A stretch of 64,000 nt of DNA. It comes from Streptomyces seoulensis. Lineage in GTDB: Bacteria; Actinomycetota; Actinomycetes; Streptomycetales; Streptomycetaceae. The stretch lies in contig NZ_AP025667.1 of assembly GCF_022846655.1 (NCBI RefSeq), positions 1,401,001 to 1,465,000 of the forward strand, in the 5' to 3' direction. This document shows, piece by piece, positions 16,478 through 25,370 of the stretch. Under the pieces are notes generated by a model that made no database searches, was not told the origin of the DNA, and worked only from the letters and a program-made list of their open reading frames with translations. Each line of letters opens with the position of its first letter. The first letter of the stretch is position 1. Both the position numbers and the translations under genes were made by a program.

Positions 16478-17698
16478 GTGCGTGAATGTTCCCCGCTCAG
16501 CCGACGTGCCCTCCTCGGTCTCGCGGCGGCCGCCGTGCCCCTGACCGCAACCGCAACCGCCCCCGCCTCCGCCGCCGGAGCGAGATCCGCCGGAGCGGGA
16601 TCCGCGGGGACGAGCGCCGTCGGCGGTGAGCGGCTGGCGCGCGGCGGCGTCCAGGTGCGCGCGGCCGGGCTGCCGAAGAAGCTCACCGCGCAGGCGTGGC
16701 TCGTCGCCGACCGGGACACCGGGGAGGTGCTCGCCTCCTACGGCGCGCACCGGCGGCTCGCGCCCGCGTCCACGCTGAAGATGCTGTTCGCGGACACCGT
16801 GCTCCCCAAGTTCGACCGCGGCCGGCGGTACCGGGTCACCGACGCCGACCTCGCCGACATCCCGTCCGGGTCCAGCCTCGTCGGCATCCAGCCCGGCACC
16901 ACGTACACCGTCGAGCAGCTCTGGCAGGGCGTGTTCCTGCGCTCGGGCAACGACGCCGTCCACGTGCTGGCCCACATGAACGGCGGGGTCGCCCGCACGG
17001 TCGCCGAGATGCAGGCCAGGGCCGAGTATCTGCACGCCGGCGACACCCACGTGGTCAGCCCGGACGGCTTCGACCACAAGGGGCAGATCTCCTCCGCGTA
17101 CGACCTCACGCTGTTCGCCCGCGCCGGGCTGGGGAACCCCGAGTTCCGGCGGCACTGCGGCACCCGTACCGCCGACTTCCCGGCGGGCGGCAAGAAGACC
17201 TTCCAGATCCAGAACACCGACCGCCTGCTCACCGGCGCGTGGGGGCTTCACTCCTACGAGGGGCTGATCGGCGTCAAGAACGGCTACACCAGCCACGCGG
17301 GCAACACCTTCACCGGTGCCGCCACCCGGGGCGGCCGCACCCTGCTGGTCACCGTGATGCACCCCGCCGAGGGCAGCAACGCCGTCTACGAGCAGACCGC
17401 CGCCCTCCTCGACTGGGGCTTCGGCGCCGGCCGCTCCGCGCAGCCGGTCGGCATGCTCGTCGAACCCGGCGGCACGAACGGCAGCCGCCCGACCGTCAGC
17501 CCGGTCCCCGAGGGCAGGCAGGCCCACGCGGCCACCACCCCGCCCGGCCCCTCCACCCTCCGCCTCGCCGAAGGCGGCGCGGGCACCGCCGCCCTGCTCG
17601 GCGCCGGGGCCTGGGCCCTCCTGCGCCGCCGCCGCACCCGTACGGCGGAGACCCCCGCCGAAGCCGCACCCCAGCAGGGCGGCCGCCACCGCCGCTGA
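16478..17698 (+). CDS. D-alanyl-D-alanine carboxypeptidase (S11 / low-molecular-weight PBP)
   Basis: A 406-aa cell-wall enzyme that trims the terminal D-Ala of peptidoglycan stems. The active-site triad is clear: SxxK at S98-K101 (in PASTLKML), SxN at S156-N158 (RSGND) and KNG at 267-269 in place of the usual KTG. The N-terminus carries a twin-arginine motif (SRRALLGL) followed by a hydrophobic stretch, pointing to Tat export. A C-terminal helix plus RRRR anchor lies near 365-395. The start is GTG at 16478, with a TACGGT hexamer six bases upstream (leaderless-type); a TTG at 16454 is less likely. Confidence 0.9.
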   Translation: MRECSPLSRRALLGLAAAAVPLTATATAPASAAGARSAGAGSAGTSAVGGERLARGGVQVRAAGLPKKLTAQAWLVADRDTGEVLASYGAHRRLAPASTLKMLFADTVLPKFDRGRRYRVTDADLADIPSGSSLVGIQPGTTYTVEQLWQGVFLRSGNDAVHVLAHMNGGVARTVAEMQARAEYLHAGDTHVVSPDGFDHKGQISSAYDLTLFARAGLGNPEFRRHCGTRTADFPAGGKKTFQIQNTDRLLTGAWGLHSYEGLIGVKNGYTSHAGNTFTGAATRGGRTLLVTVMHPAEGSNAVYEQTAALLDWGFGAGRSAQPVGMLVEPGGTNGSRPTVSPVPEGRQAHAATTPPGPSTLRLAEGGAGTAALLGAGAWALLRRRRTRTAETPAEAAPQQGGRHRR

Positions 17699-17806
17699 CG
17701 GCCCGGCCACACCGGTTCCGCCCTCCTCGCACACATGTCCCTCCGCATCGTGTGTGAGCTGAGACCATGGGAGCCGTCGTCCGGGGCGTTGGCTGGGAGG
17801 GGTTGT

Positions 17807-19093
17807 ATGGGTGAGCGGCATGTCGTGACGGCTCCGGAGGTGGGGGCCGTCCCGGAGGCGGCCGCGGTGGAGCGGCGGCCGCGCGGGGTGCTCGTCACCT
17901 TCCTGCTCGGTGCGCTCACCGCCACCACCCCGCTGGCGATGGACATGTACCTGCCGTCGCTGCCGGAGGTCACCCGCACCCTGCACGCGCCCGCCGCGAC
18001 CGTGCAGCTCACCCTCACCGCCTGCCTGGCCGGGATGGCGCTCGGACAACTGGTCGTCGGCCCGATGAGCGACCGGTGGGGGCGGCGCCGCCCGCTGCTG
18101 ACCGGGCTCGCGGTGTACCTGGTCGCCACCGCCCTGTGCGCGTTCGCGCCCACCGTCGGGACGCTGGTCGCCTTCCGGCTGGCGCAGGGGCTCGCGGGCG
18201 CGGCCGGGATCGTCATCGCGCGGGCCGTGGTGCGCGACCTCTACGACGGGGTCGCCATGGCCCGCTTCTTCTCCACCCTGATGCTGATATCCGGGGTCGC
18301 CCCGATCGTCGCCCCGCTGATCGGCGGGCAGATCCTGAGGGTCACCGACTGGCGGGGCGTGTTCGTCGTGCTCACCGGCATCGGGGCCGTGCTGACCGCG
18401 CTGGTCTGGCTGCGGCTGCCCGAGACGCTGCCGCCCGCCGAACGGCACCGGGGCGGGGTGAAGGAGTCCCTGCGCACCATGCGCGCCCTCCTCGCCGACC
18501 TGCCCTTCACCGGTTACCTCCTCGCGGGCGGCTTCGCCTTCGCCGCGCTGTTCGCGTACGTCTCCGCGTCCCCCTTCGTCGTCCAGGAGGTCTACGGCGC
18601 CTCCCCGCAGACCTTCAGCCTGCTGTTCGGGCTCAACTCGGTCGGCCTGGTCACCGCCGGGCAGATCAACGGCAAGCTGCTGGTGGGCCGGGTCCGGCTG
18701 GACCGGGTGCTCGCCTCGGGCCTCGCGGTGATCGTGCTGGCCGCGGGCGCCCTGCTGCTGATGGCCACCGGGGTGTTCGGCGAGGTCGGGCTCGCCCCCG
18801 TCGCCGCCGCGCTGTTCGTGCTGATGTCGGCGATGGGCTTCACGTTGCCCAACACCCAGGCCCTCGCCCTGCTGCGCACCCGGCACGCCGCCGGCTCCGC
18901 CTCCGCGCTGCTCGGCACGACCTCGTTCCTCATCGGCGCGGTGGCCTCCCCGCTCGTCGGCATCGCCGGGGAGCGCACCGCCGTCCCGATGGCCGTCGTC
19001 CAACTGGCCGCCGCGCTGGTGGCGGGCGCCTGCTTCATGGGACTGTGCCGTCCCTGGAAGGCGGGCGCGGGCCCGGAGGGAGCGGACCACTGA
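17807..19093 (+). CDS. Bcr/CflA family MFS drug exporter
   Basis: A 428-aa, 12-helix transporter. Helix 1 has the Bcr/CflA-specific TTPLAMDMYLPSLPEV, and motif A reads GPMSDRWGRRRPLL. It probably exports bicyclomycin-, chloramphenicol- or sulfonamide-type compounds by proton antiport; the substrate is not predictable from sequence. The start is ATG at 17807, with GGGAGG six bases upstream. Its stop overlaps the apparent start of the next gene as CTGA, so the serine hydrolase is likely made by translational coupling. Confidence 0.9.
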   Translation: MGERHVVTAPEVGAVPEAAAVERRPRGVLVTFLLGALTATTPLAMDMYLPSLPEVTRTLHAPAATVQLTLTACLAGMALGQLVVGPMSDRWGRRRPLLTGLAVYLVATALCAFAPTVGTLVAFRLAQGLAGAAGIVIARAVVRDLYDGVAMARFFSTLMLISGVAPIVAPLIGGQILRVTDWRGVFVVLTGIGAVLTALVWLRLPETLPPAERHRGGVKESLRTMRALLADLPFTGYLLAGGFAFAALFAYVSASPFVVQEVYGASPQTFSLLFGLNSVGLVTAGQINGKLLVGRVRLDRVLASGLAVIVLAAGALLLMATGVFGEVGLAPVAAALFVLMSAMGFTLPNTQALALLRTRHAAGSASALLGTTSFLIGAVASPLVGIAGERTAVPMAVVQLAAALVAGACFMGLCRPWKAGAGPEGADH

Positions 19094-20220
19094 GCGCACC
19101 GAGACTTCGCGTCGGCACCCCCGAACGGGCCGGGCTCGACCCCGCGGGGATCGCCCACCTCACCGACGACCTGCACGCCCTCACCGCCGGGACGCACCCC
19201 TGGGCGGCCGGGGCCGTCGCCGTGGCCGGGCGCGGCCCGGTGATCGCCGTGGCCGAGGCGTCGGGCTGGGCGGTGCGGTACGCCTCCTGGGACCCCGAGA
19301 CCGGCACCGGCGTCGAACTGCCGCCCGCCGAGCGGGTGCCGGCCACCCTCGACACCCCCTTCGACCTCGCCTCGCTCACCAAGCTGTTCACGTCCGTCGC
19401 GGCGCTCCAGCAGATCGAACGCGGCACCCTCGGGATCGACGCCCGCGTGGGCGCGTACCTGCCGGAGTTCACCGGGTCAGCCGAACACGGTGTCACCGTG
19501 CGGCAGTTGCTCACCCACACCTCCGGTCTGGCCCCCGAACTCCCGCTCTACGACTGCCCCGACCTCACCGCCCGCCTCGCCCGGCTGCGCGCCGAGCCGC
19601 CCACCGGGAAGGCGGGGGAGTACCGGTACTCCGACCTGAACATGCTCCTCCTGCAGTTCGTGCTGGAGAGGATCACCGGCCGCACCCTGGACGTACTGAT
19701 CGCCGACGGCATCACCCGCCCGCTGGGCATGACGGCGACCTCCTACGGGCCGCGTCCCGAAGCGGCGGCCACCGAGCACCAGCGGCGGCCCTGGGCCAAG
19801 GCGGACCGGGGGATGCTGCGGGGCGTCGTCCACGACGAGAACGCCTGGGCGCTCGGCGGCATCGCGGGCCACGCGGGCCTGTTCTCCACCGGCCCCGACC
19901 TCGCCGTCTTCTGCCGCGCCCTCCTCGCGGGCGGCGCGTACGGCCCCGCCCGCGTCCTCGGCCCCGACTTCGTCGAACTCCTCCTCACCCCGCCGGGCCT
20001 CGGCTTCGCCCTCGACCAGCCCTGGTTCATGGGCACCCTCTGCGGCCAGGGCGCCGCCGGCCACACGGGCTTCACCGGCACCTCGCTGGTCCTGGACCCG
20101 GCGACGGACACGTTCCTCGTCCTGCTGGCGAACACGGTCCACCCGGTGCGCAGGCAGCCCGACAGCCACCCCCGGGCGGCACTGGCGAGCCGCCTGGCCG
20201 GAGCGGTACGCGACGCCTGA
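19090..20220 (+). CDS. Serine hydrolase, beta-lactamase/class C-like family
   Basis: A 376-aa protein of the beta-lactamase/LACTB/esterase family. It shows SxxK (S95-LT-K98), YSD at 180-182 replacing the class C YxN, and HTG near residue 325 in place of KTG. The lack of a signal peptide argues for a cytoplasmic esterase- or peptidase-like enzyme rather than a secreted beta-lactamase. The only start-like codon that keeps the conserved N-terminal GTPERAGLDPAG segment is CTG at 19090, overlapping the exporter's TGA. A GGAGGG lies about ten bases upstream. The next in-frame GTG would remove roughly 40 residues. Confidence 0.85.
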   Translation: MSAPRLRVGTPERAGLDPAGIAHLTDDLHALTAGTHPWAAGAVAVAGRGPVIAVAEASGWAVRYASWDPETGTGVELPPAERVPATLDTPFDLASLTKLFTSVAALQQIERGTLGIDARVGAYLPEFTGSAEHGVTVRQLLTHTSGLAPELPLYDCPDLTARLARLRAEPPTGKAGEYRYSDLNMLLLQFVLERITGRTLDVLIADGITRPLGMTATSYGPRPEAAATEHQRRPWAKADRGMLRGVVHDENAWALGGIAGHAGLFSTGPDLAVFCRALLAGGAYGPARVLGPDFVELLLTPPGLGFALDQPWFMGTLCGQGAAGHTGFTGTSLVLDPATDTFLVLLANTVHPVRRQPDSHPRAALASRLAGAVRDA

Positions 20221-20267
20221 GGCACCACGCGCCCTCGCACGCGTCCCCCACCTGAGAGAATCGAGCG

Positions 20268-21260
20268 GTGAACGCCCCTGCCTCCACCGCCGACACCCTC
20301 CGTTCCACCCTCGCCGGGGTGCTGGACGGGCTGCCGCCCCGGCAGGCGGCATCCGCTGTCGAGCGGCTCATCGCCAACTACCGGGGGGACACCCCGACGA
20401 ACGCGCCGATCCTGCGGGACCGGGCCGATGTGGCGGCCTACGCCGCGTACCGGATGCCCGCGACGTTCGAGGCGGTGTGCTCGGCGCTGGAGGCGTTCGC
20501 GGACGCGGTGCCCGAGTGGGTGCCGGGCAGTCATGTGGACGTCGGGGGCGGGACGGGCGCCGCCACCTGGGCCGTGGCCGCGACCTGGGGCGGGGAGCGG
20601 CCGGTCACCGTGCTGGACTGGGCCGAGCCCGCGCTCGCGCTCGGCCGGGAGATCGCCGGGGCGCACCCGGTGCTGCGCGGTGCCGAGTGGCGGCGGGCCC
20701 GGATCGGGGCCGCGCTGGAGCTGCCGGCCACCGATCTGGTCACCGTGTCCTACGTCCTCAACGAGCTGTCCGCGCCCGACCGGGCCGCCCTCGTCGACAC
20801 GGCGGCGGCCGCCGCGCGGTCCGTCGTGATCGTGGAGGCCGGGACTCCGGCGGGGTACGAGCGGATCATCGAGGCCCGCGACCGGCTGATCGCGGCCGGG
20901 TTCCGGGTCGCCGCGCCCTGCCCGCACAGCGCGCCGTGCCCGATCGTGCCCGGCACCGACTGGTGCCACTTCGCCGCGCGGGTCAGCCGTTCCTCGCTGC
21001 ACCGCCAGGTCAAGGGCGGCTCACTGGCGTACGAGGACGAGAAGTTCAGCTATGTCGCCGCCACCCGCCTGCCCGCCGACCCGGCACCGGCCCGCGTGGT
21101 CCGGCGCCCGCAGATCCGCAAGGGGCAGGTGCTGCTCGACCTGTGCGAGGCGGACGACCGGCTGAGCCGGACGACCGTCACCAAGCGGCACGGCGATCTG
21201 TACAAGGCGGCCCGTGACGCCGAGTGGGGTGACGCCTGGCCGCCGGCCGGGGACGCGTAG
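20268..21260 (+). CDS. Rsm22-like small-subunit methyltransferase
   Basis: A 330-aa protein. The SAM-binding motif is DVGGGTGAATW (about residues 90-100), and VSYVLNELS sits at the motif IV position. A cysteine cluster, CPHSAPCP ... DWCHF at about 217-235, matches the iron-sulfur-type ligand set seen in Rsm22/METTL17 proteins. The mitochondrial members are needed for small-ribosomal-subunit assembly; a ribosomal role in bacteria is inferred. The start is GTG at 20268. It stands alone with the same orientation as its neighbours. Confidence 0.82.
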   Translation: MNAPASTADTLRSTLAGVLDGLPPRQAASAVERLIANYRGDTPTNAPILRDRADVAAYAAYRMPATFEAVCSALEAFADAVPEWVPGSHVDVGGGTGAATWAVAATWGGERPVTVLDWAEPALALGREIAGAHPVLRGAEWRRARIGAALELPATDLVTVSYVLNELSAPDRAALVDTAAAAARSVVIVEAGTPAGYERIIEARDRLIAAGFRVAAPCPHSAPCPIVPGTDWCHFAARVSRSSLHRQVKGGSLAYEDEKFSYVAATRLPADPAPARVVRRPQIRKGQVLLDLCEADDRLSRTTVTKRHGDLYKAARDAEWGDAWPPAGDA

Positions 21261-21301
21261 CCCCACCGGCCCACCCCTGGCAAAGAAAGGTCAAAATCGC
21301 G

Positions 21302-21325
21302 CATACCTGGCCATTGTGAGGTATG
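21302..21325. promoter_or_regulatory. Inverted repeat upstream of the prim-pol gene
   Basis: CATACCT and AGGTATG form a perfect 7-bp inverted repeat with a 10-base spacer. The repeat sits in a locally AT-richer stretch about 100 bases before the prim-pol start. It could be a repressor site or part of the promoter; no binder is known. Confidence 0.4.
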
Positions 21326-21425
21326 TCTCGCCTGGTTCCTTCATATCCGTGCTCGGGCTCCCCGGAGCGCATGAAGGTGGGACGATGAGGCATGCTGTCC
21401 GCACCACAGCGAGGCGAGGGGACAG

Positions 21426-22169
21426 ATGAGCGCGACGTTCGGCGGCCGGTCCGGCCGGCAGGGCAGGATCTCCCAGTGGCTGCGCGGACGCCGCCCCAAG
21501 GAGGACACCGCCGAGGACGGCGGCCGTGAGGCGCTGCTGCTCGCCACCGCCGAGGCCGGGCTGCCCCTGGCGCCCGCCGCGTACCCCGCCCCCGGCTACG
21601 GCTGTTCCTGCGACCGCGTCGGCTGTCCCACCCCTGCCCGGCACCCGGTGTCCTTCGCCTGGCAGACCCAGTCGACCACCGACCGCGCCCAGATCGAGCG
21701 GTGGGCCCGCGACCAGCCGCAGGCCAACTTCATCACCGCCACCGGCATGACCCACGACGTCCTGGACGTACCCCTGGAAGCCGGACGGGCGGCCCTCGAC
21801 CGGCTCCTCGGCGAGGGCGTCGAGGTCGGCCCGGTCGCCGAGAGCGACGACGGCCGGATGCTGTTCTTCACCCTCACCCGGGGCACCCCCGAGGACGAGG
21901 ACGAGTGGTGGCCCTGCGAACTGGACTGCCACCCCGAGACCATGGACGAGCACCCCGGCCTGCGCTGGCACTGCCGGGGCTCCTACGTCCTCGTACCCCC
22001 CGCCCGCCTTCCCGGCGACGCCGGCCGCGGAGTGCGCTGGGTGCGCGGCCCCGAGCACCCGCTCCCCGAGCCGCTGACCCTGCTGGAAGCCCTGACCGAC
22101 GCGGGCGCCCGCCACGCCGCCACCGGCACCGACAGCCACGCGGACACGGCCTGGCCGTCCCGCCGCTGA
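21426..22169 (+). CDS. Bifunctional DNA primase/polymerase (prim-pol) N-terminal domain protein
   Basis: A 247-aa protein with the prim-pol layout. It has GWxxxP-like PLAPAAYPAPGYGCSCDRVGCPTPARHP (about residues 47-75, a cysteine/histidine cluster) and an IERWARDQPQANF segment. An aspartate-containing VLDVP follows near 115, and there is a SDDGRMLFF strand. Prim-pol domains usually belong to plasmid or phage replication proteins; this stand-alone chromosomal form lacks the helicase part. Only one clear acidic motif (VLDVPLE) is seen, and the second active-site Asp/His pair is not obvious, so activity is uncertain. The start is ATG at 21426. Confidence 0.75.
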   Translation: MSATFGGRSGRQGRISQWLRGRRPKEDTAEDGGREALLLATAEAGLPLAPAAYPAPGYGCSCDRVGCPTPARHPVSFAWQTQSTTDRAQIERWARDQPQANFITATGMTHDVLDVPLEAGRAALDRLLGEGVEVGPVAESDDGRMLFFTLTRGTPEDEDEWWPCELDCHPETMDEHPGLRWHCRGSYVLVPPARLPGDAGRGVRWVRGPEHPLPEPLTLLEALTDAGARHAATGTDSHADTAWPSRR

Positions 22170-22186
22170 GCCGGGGGCGGTCCGGC

Positions 22187-23179
22187 CTACTCGCCCCGCG
22201 CGGCGGTCAGTCCCTGCACACGTCCCAGCACCGACACCGGCCCCGTGCCCGAGGGGTCGAGCGCCACCTGGTTGGAGACGAACTCCAGCGTCAGTGACTG
22301 CTTCACCTCACCCTTGGTCAGCGCCTGCACATCCCGGTTGGGCACGGTCACCGAGGTCCCGGCGGCGGCCGTCCGCTTCTCGAAGTGGTGCGAGGTGAAG
22401 AACACCAGCGCCCCGCCGTCCGCGGTGCGCAGCGCGAGCGGCGCGAAGTCGTCGCGGGTCAGCGGCTGGTCGACGTACTGCCGCACCAGCCCCGGCTTGC
22501 GCGCCTGCTGCGCGCGGACCCTGCGCCAGCCGCTGGTGCTGGGACCGTCGGCGAACGTCTTCCCGCCGCCGCGCAGATACGCCGCGTACCGCTCGCTCAG
22601 CTCGCCCGGCGCGACCGCCTCGCCGGTGGAGGCGGCGGGCACCGCCTCGGCCCAGCCGTCCTCGTCGAGACGGAACCTCGGTATGTCGGCGGGCGCGACC
22701 AGCGTCACGTACGCCGCCCGCCACGGCTCGCCGAGACCGTCGCGCAGGAACACCATCAGCCAGCGGGCGCTGCCGCCCTTGCTGCCCTTGGCGTCCGCGA
22801 CGAACCAGCGGGGCCAGCCCGCCTTCTCGGGGATGGTGAACTTCGCGTCGGTCAGCGTCAGCGGAGTGTGCCGGGCGTTGCCGCCGGGGTTGTTGGCGCG
22901 GCCCGCCTTCAGCCGGGCGGAGTCGATCGCGCCGAACGCGCCGGTGACGTGTCCGGCGTCCAGCGAACTGTCGTAGGCCCGGTCGGCCTTGTTGTAGGCG
23001 TCCGTGAACCGCGTCAGGGCGCGGGCGGCCTCGGCGCGGGTGGCGGTGGGCAGCACCTCGCGCTCGCCGTGCACGACGACACATCCGCTCGTCGTCAGCG
23101 TCCAAGCGGTCAGCGAGGCCGCTACGAGTGCCCTGCGGTTTCGGCCGCGAAGCCCGCGGCCGCTGCGATCCCTGCTCAT
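22187..23179 (-). CDS. Secreted lipoprotein with DUF8094-like domain
   Basis: A 330-aa protein. A basic n-region and hydrophobic stretch lead to the lipobox TSGC, with the lipidated Cys near residue 33. The mature part is a single domain with WPRWFVADA, WLMVFLRDG and LVFFTSHHFEKR segments, typical of a family of actinobacterial lipoproteins without known function. It is expected on the outer face of the membrane. A hairpin separates it from the efe operon, so it probably has its own promoter. Confidence 0.75.
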   Translation of the reverse strand: MSRDRSGRGLRGRNRRALVAASLTAWTLTTSGCVVVHGEREVLPTATRAEAARALTRFTDAYNKADRAYDSSLDAGHVTGAFGAIDSARLKAGRANNPGGNARHTPLTLTDAKFTIPEKAGWPRWFVADAKGSKGGSARWLMVFLRDGLGEPWRAAYVTLVAPADIPRFRLDEDGWAEAVPAASTGEAVAPGELSERYAAYLRGGGKTFADGPSTSGWRRVRAQQARKPGLVRQYVDQPLTRDDFAPLALRTADGGALVFFTSHHFEKRTAAAGTSVTVPNRDVQALTKGEVKQSLTLEFVSNQVALDPSGTGPVSVLGRVQGLTAARGE

Positions 23180-23192
23180 GAGGCGCCTTCAC

Positions 23193-23231
23193 CTTCCCCT
23201 TCCCGGAGGCGAACCCTACCGGGAGGGGAAG
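23193..23231 (-). terminator. Hairpin after the efe operon
   Basis: CTTCCCCTTCCCGG pairs with CCGGGAGGGGAAG, with one bulged base and a 12-base loop. It lies 22 bases after the efeU stop and just before the lipoprotein start. Confidence 0.65.
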
Positions 23232-23253
23232 ACGGCCGGACCCCCGGAGGCGC

Positions 23254-24096
23254 CTACTTCGCCGCGCTCGGCGCGGTCTCGCCCGTGCGGCGCGGGAGGC
23301 GGGAGGGAAGCAGGAACAACGTCAGCACCGGCACCAGGTACAGCAGCCAGACCGTGATCTGCACGGCCGTCGGGTCCGGCTGGAAGTTGAACACGCCCTT
23401 GAGCAGGGTCCCGTACCAACTGTCCGGCGGGATCGCGCCGGAGACGTCGAAGGGCACGTCCGTCAGGCCCGGCACCCAGCCCGCCTCCTGGAGGTCGTGG
23501 ACGCCGTACGCCAGCACGCCCGCCGCGACCACGACCAGCATGCCGCCGGTCCAGGTGAAGAACTTCGCCAGGTTGATGCGGAGCGCGCCCCGGTAGAACA
23601 GCCAGCCCAGCAGCACGGCCGTGGCGATGCCGAGGGCGACGCCGATCAGCGGACGCGGGGTGCCGTCGCTCGCCGCGTGCACCGACGCCCACACGAACAG
23701 CGCGGTCTCCAGCCCCTCCCGGCCCACGGCGAGGAACGCGGTGGCGACCAGGGCGCCCGTACCCATGGCGAGGGCGGCGTCGAGACGGCCGTGCAACTCC
23801 GACTTCAGATGCCGGGCGGTGCGCCGCATCCAGAAGACCATCCACGTCACCAGGCAGACCGCGACGATGGACAGCGAGCCGCCCAGCGCCTCCTGCGCCT
23901 GGAACGTCAGCTCCTGCGAGCCGAATTCGAGCGCGCAGCCGAAGCCCAGGGCGAGCGCGACCGCGATGGCGATGCCGGTCCAGATCGGCTTCAGCGCCTC
24001 CCGGCGGCCGGTCTTGACCAGATAGGCGATCAGGATGCAGACGACGAGCGACGCTTCGAGCCCCTCGCGCAGACCGATCAGGTAGTTGGAGAACAC
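23254..24096 (-). CDS. efeU: Ferrous/ferric iron permease EfeU (FTR1 family)
   Basis: A 280-aa membrane permease with about seven helices. The two FTR1 iron-binding motifs are present: REGLEA at residues 9-14 and REGLET near 125. It carries iron across the membrane as part of EfeUOB. The start is GTG at 24096, three bases after the efeB stop, so it is the last gene of an efeO-efeB-efeU operon. The sequence shows no truncation. Confidence 0.93.
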   Translation of the reverse strand: MFSNYLIGLREGLEASLVVCILIAYLVKTGRREALKPIWTGIAIAVALALGFGCALEFGSQELTFQAQEALGGSLSIVAVCLVTWMVFWMRRTARHLKSELHGRLDAALAMGTGALVATAFLAVGREGLETALFVWASVHAASDGTPRPLIGVALGIATAVLLGWLFYRGALRINLAKFFTWTGGMLVVVAAGVLAYGVHDLQEAGWVPGLTDVPFDVSGAIPPDSWYGTLLKGVFNFQPDPTAVQITVWLLYLVPVLTLFLLPSRLPRRTGETAPSAAK

Positions 24097-24099
24097 GGA

Positions 24100-25353
24100 C
24101 TACGCCTCCTCGGAGAACAGCGCCCGGCCCCACCAGTCGGCGGAGTCACGGACACCGGGCGGGACCGCGAAGACCGCCGAACCCACGTGCTGGATGTACT
24201 CGTTGAGCGCGTCGTGCGCCGACAGCCTGCGCTGGAGCGGGATGAACCCCTCGCGCACGTCGCGCTGGTAGGCCAGGAAGAACAGGCCCGCGTCGAGGCG
24301 GCCGAGTCCGTCCGTGCCGTCGGTGAAGGAGTAACCCCGGCGCAGGATGGTGATCCCGCCGTTGGAGTCGGGGTGGGCCAGGCGCACATGGGCGTCCGGC
24401 TTCATCGCCTTCAGGAACGGCTCGTCGTGCTCCTTCGCCTTGCCGGCCGGTGCGCCCTCGCCCTTGTCCCGGCCGAACACGTCCTCCTGCTCCACGAGCG
24501 AGGTCCGGTCCCAGGTCTCGATGTTCATCCGGATGCGCCGGGCGACCAGATAGGAACCCCCGGTCATCCAGGCCGACTTGGCGTCCCCGTCGGAGGCGCC
24601 CACCCAGACGTGCTTGTCCAGCCGGGCGGTCTCGGTGCCCGCGATGTTGCGGGTGCCGTCCTTGAAGCCCATCAGGTTGCGCGGGGTCTGCGCGTCGGGC
24701 GTGGTCGAGGAGGTCTTGCCGAACCCGAGCTGGGACCAGCGCACCGCGACCTTGCCGAAGCCGACGCGGGCCAGATTGCGGATGGCGTGCACGGCCACCT
24801 GCGGATCGTCCGCGCACGCCTGCACGCAGAGGTCGCCCCCGGTGCGGGACCTGTCCAGGTTGTCGCCGGGGAACTTCGGCAGGTCCGCGAGCGCGGCCGG
24901 GCGCCGGTCGGACAGGCCGAACCGCTCGAAGAGCGAGGGCCCGAAGCCGAGCGTCAGCGTCAGCCGCGAGGGGCTGAGCCCGAGGGCCTCCCCGGTGTCG
25001 TCCGGCGGGGCCTCGGCGAGCCCGCCGTAGGCGCCCTCGCCGACCGGCTTCCCGGCGGTCATCAGCCGGGCCGCCGCCGTCCAGTCCTTCAGCAGCCGCA
25101 CGAACTCCGCGCGGTCGTCGGTCTTCACGTCGAACGCGGCGAAATGCAGCCGGTCCTGCACCGGGGTGGCGATGCCCGCCTGATGGGCGCCGTGGAAGGC
25201 GACGGCGCCGCCCGTGTCGGCGGACGCCAGGCCCAGGTGGTCGCCGGACAGTGCCACGCCGCCGCCCGCCGCGGCGGCGCCGAGCGCGAGCCCGGCACCG
25301 CCCCAGCCGATCAGCGTGCGCCGCGAGGGTCCACCGCGCTCGTTCTCGGTCAT
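24100..25353 (-). CDS. efeB: Deferrochelatase/Dyp-type haem peroxidase EfeB
   Basis: A 417-aa Dyp-type peroxidase. A twin-arginine signal (SRRTLIG) followed by an Ala/Gly-rich h-region directs Tat export. The catalytic Asp motif appears as GFKDGTRN, and the proximal haem His is probably in EHDEPFLKAM or RLAHPDSNGG. The C-terminal MNIETWDR and RRGYSF segments are typical of EfeB. It is proposed to oxidise ferrous iron or recover iron from haem for EfeU. It lies 17 bases after efeO and 3 bases before efeU. Confidence 0.93.
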   Translation of the reverse strand: MTENERGGPSRRTLIGWGGAGLALGAAAAGGGVALSGDHLGLASADTGGAVAFHGAHQAGIATPVQDRLHFAAFDVKTDDRAEFVRLLKDWTAAARLMTAGKPVGEGAYGGLAEAPPDDTGEALGLSPSRLTLTLGFGPSLFERFGLSDRRPAALADLPKFPGDNLDRSRTGGDLCVQACADDPQVAVHAIRNLARVGFGKVAVRWSQLGFGKTSSTTPDAQTPRNLMGFKDGTRNIAGTETARLDKHVWVGASDGDAKSAWMTGGSYLVARRIRMNIETWDRTSLVEQEDVFGRDKGEGAPAGKAKEHDEPFLKAMKPDAHVRLAHPDSNGGITILRRGYSFTDGTDGLGRLDAGLFFLAYQRDVREGFIPLQRRLSAHDALNEYIQHVGSAVFAVPPGVRDSADWWGRALFSEEA

Positions 25354-25370
25354 CGCCCTTGCTCCCGTAC

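Noticed and set aside
19090..20220. Beta-lactam resistance enzyme
   Set aside because: SxxK is present but YSD and HTG replace YxN and KTG, and there is no signal peptide; an esterase/peptidase-like role is more likely.
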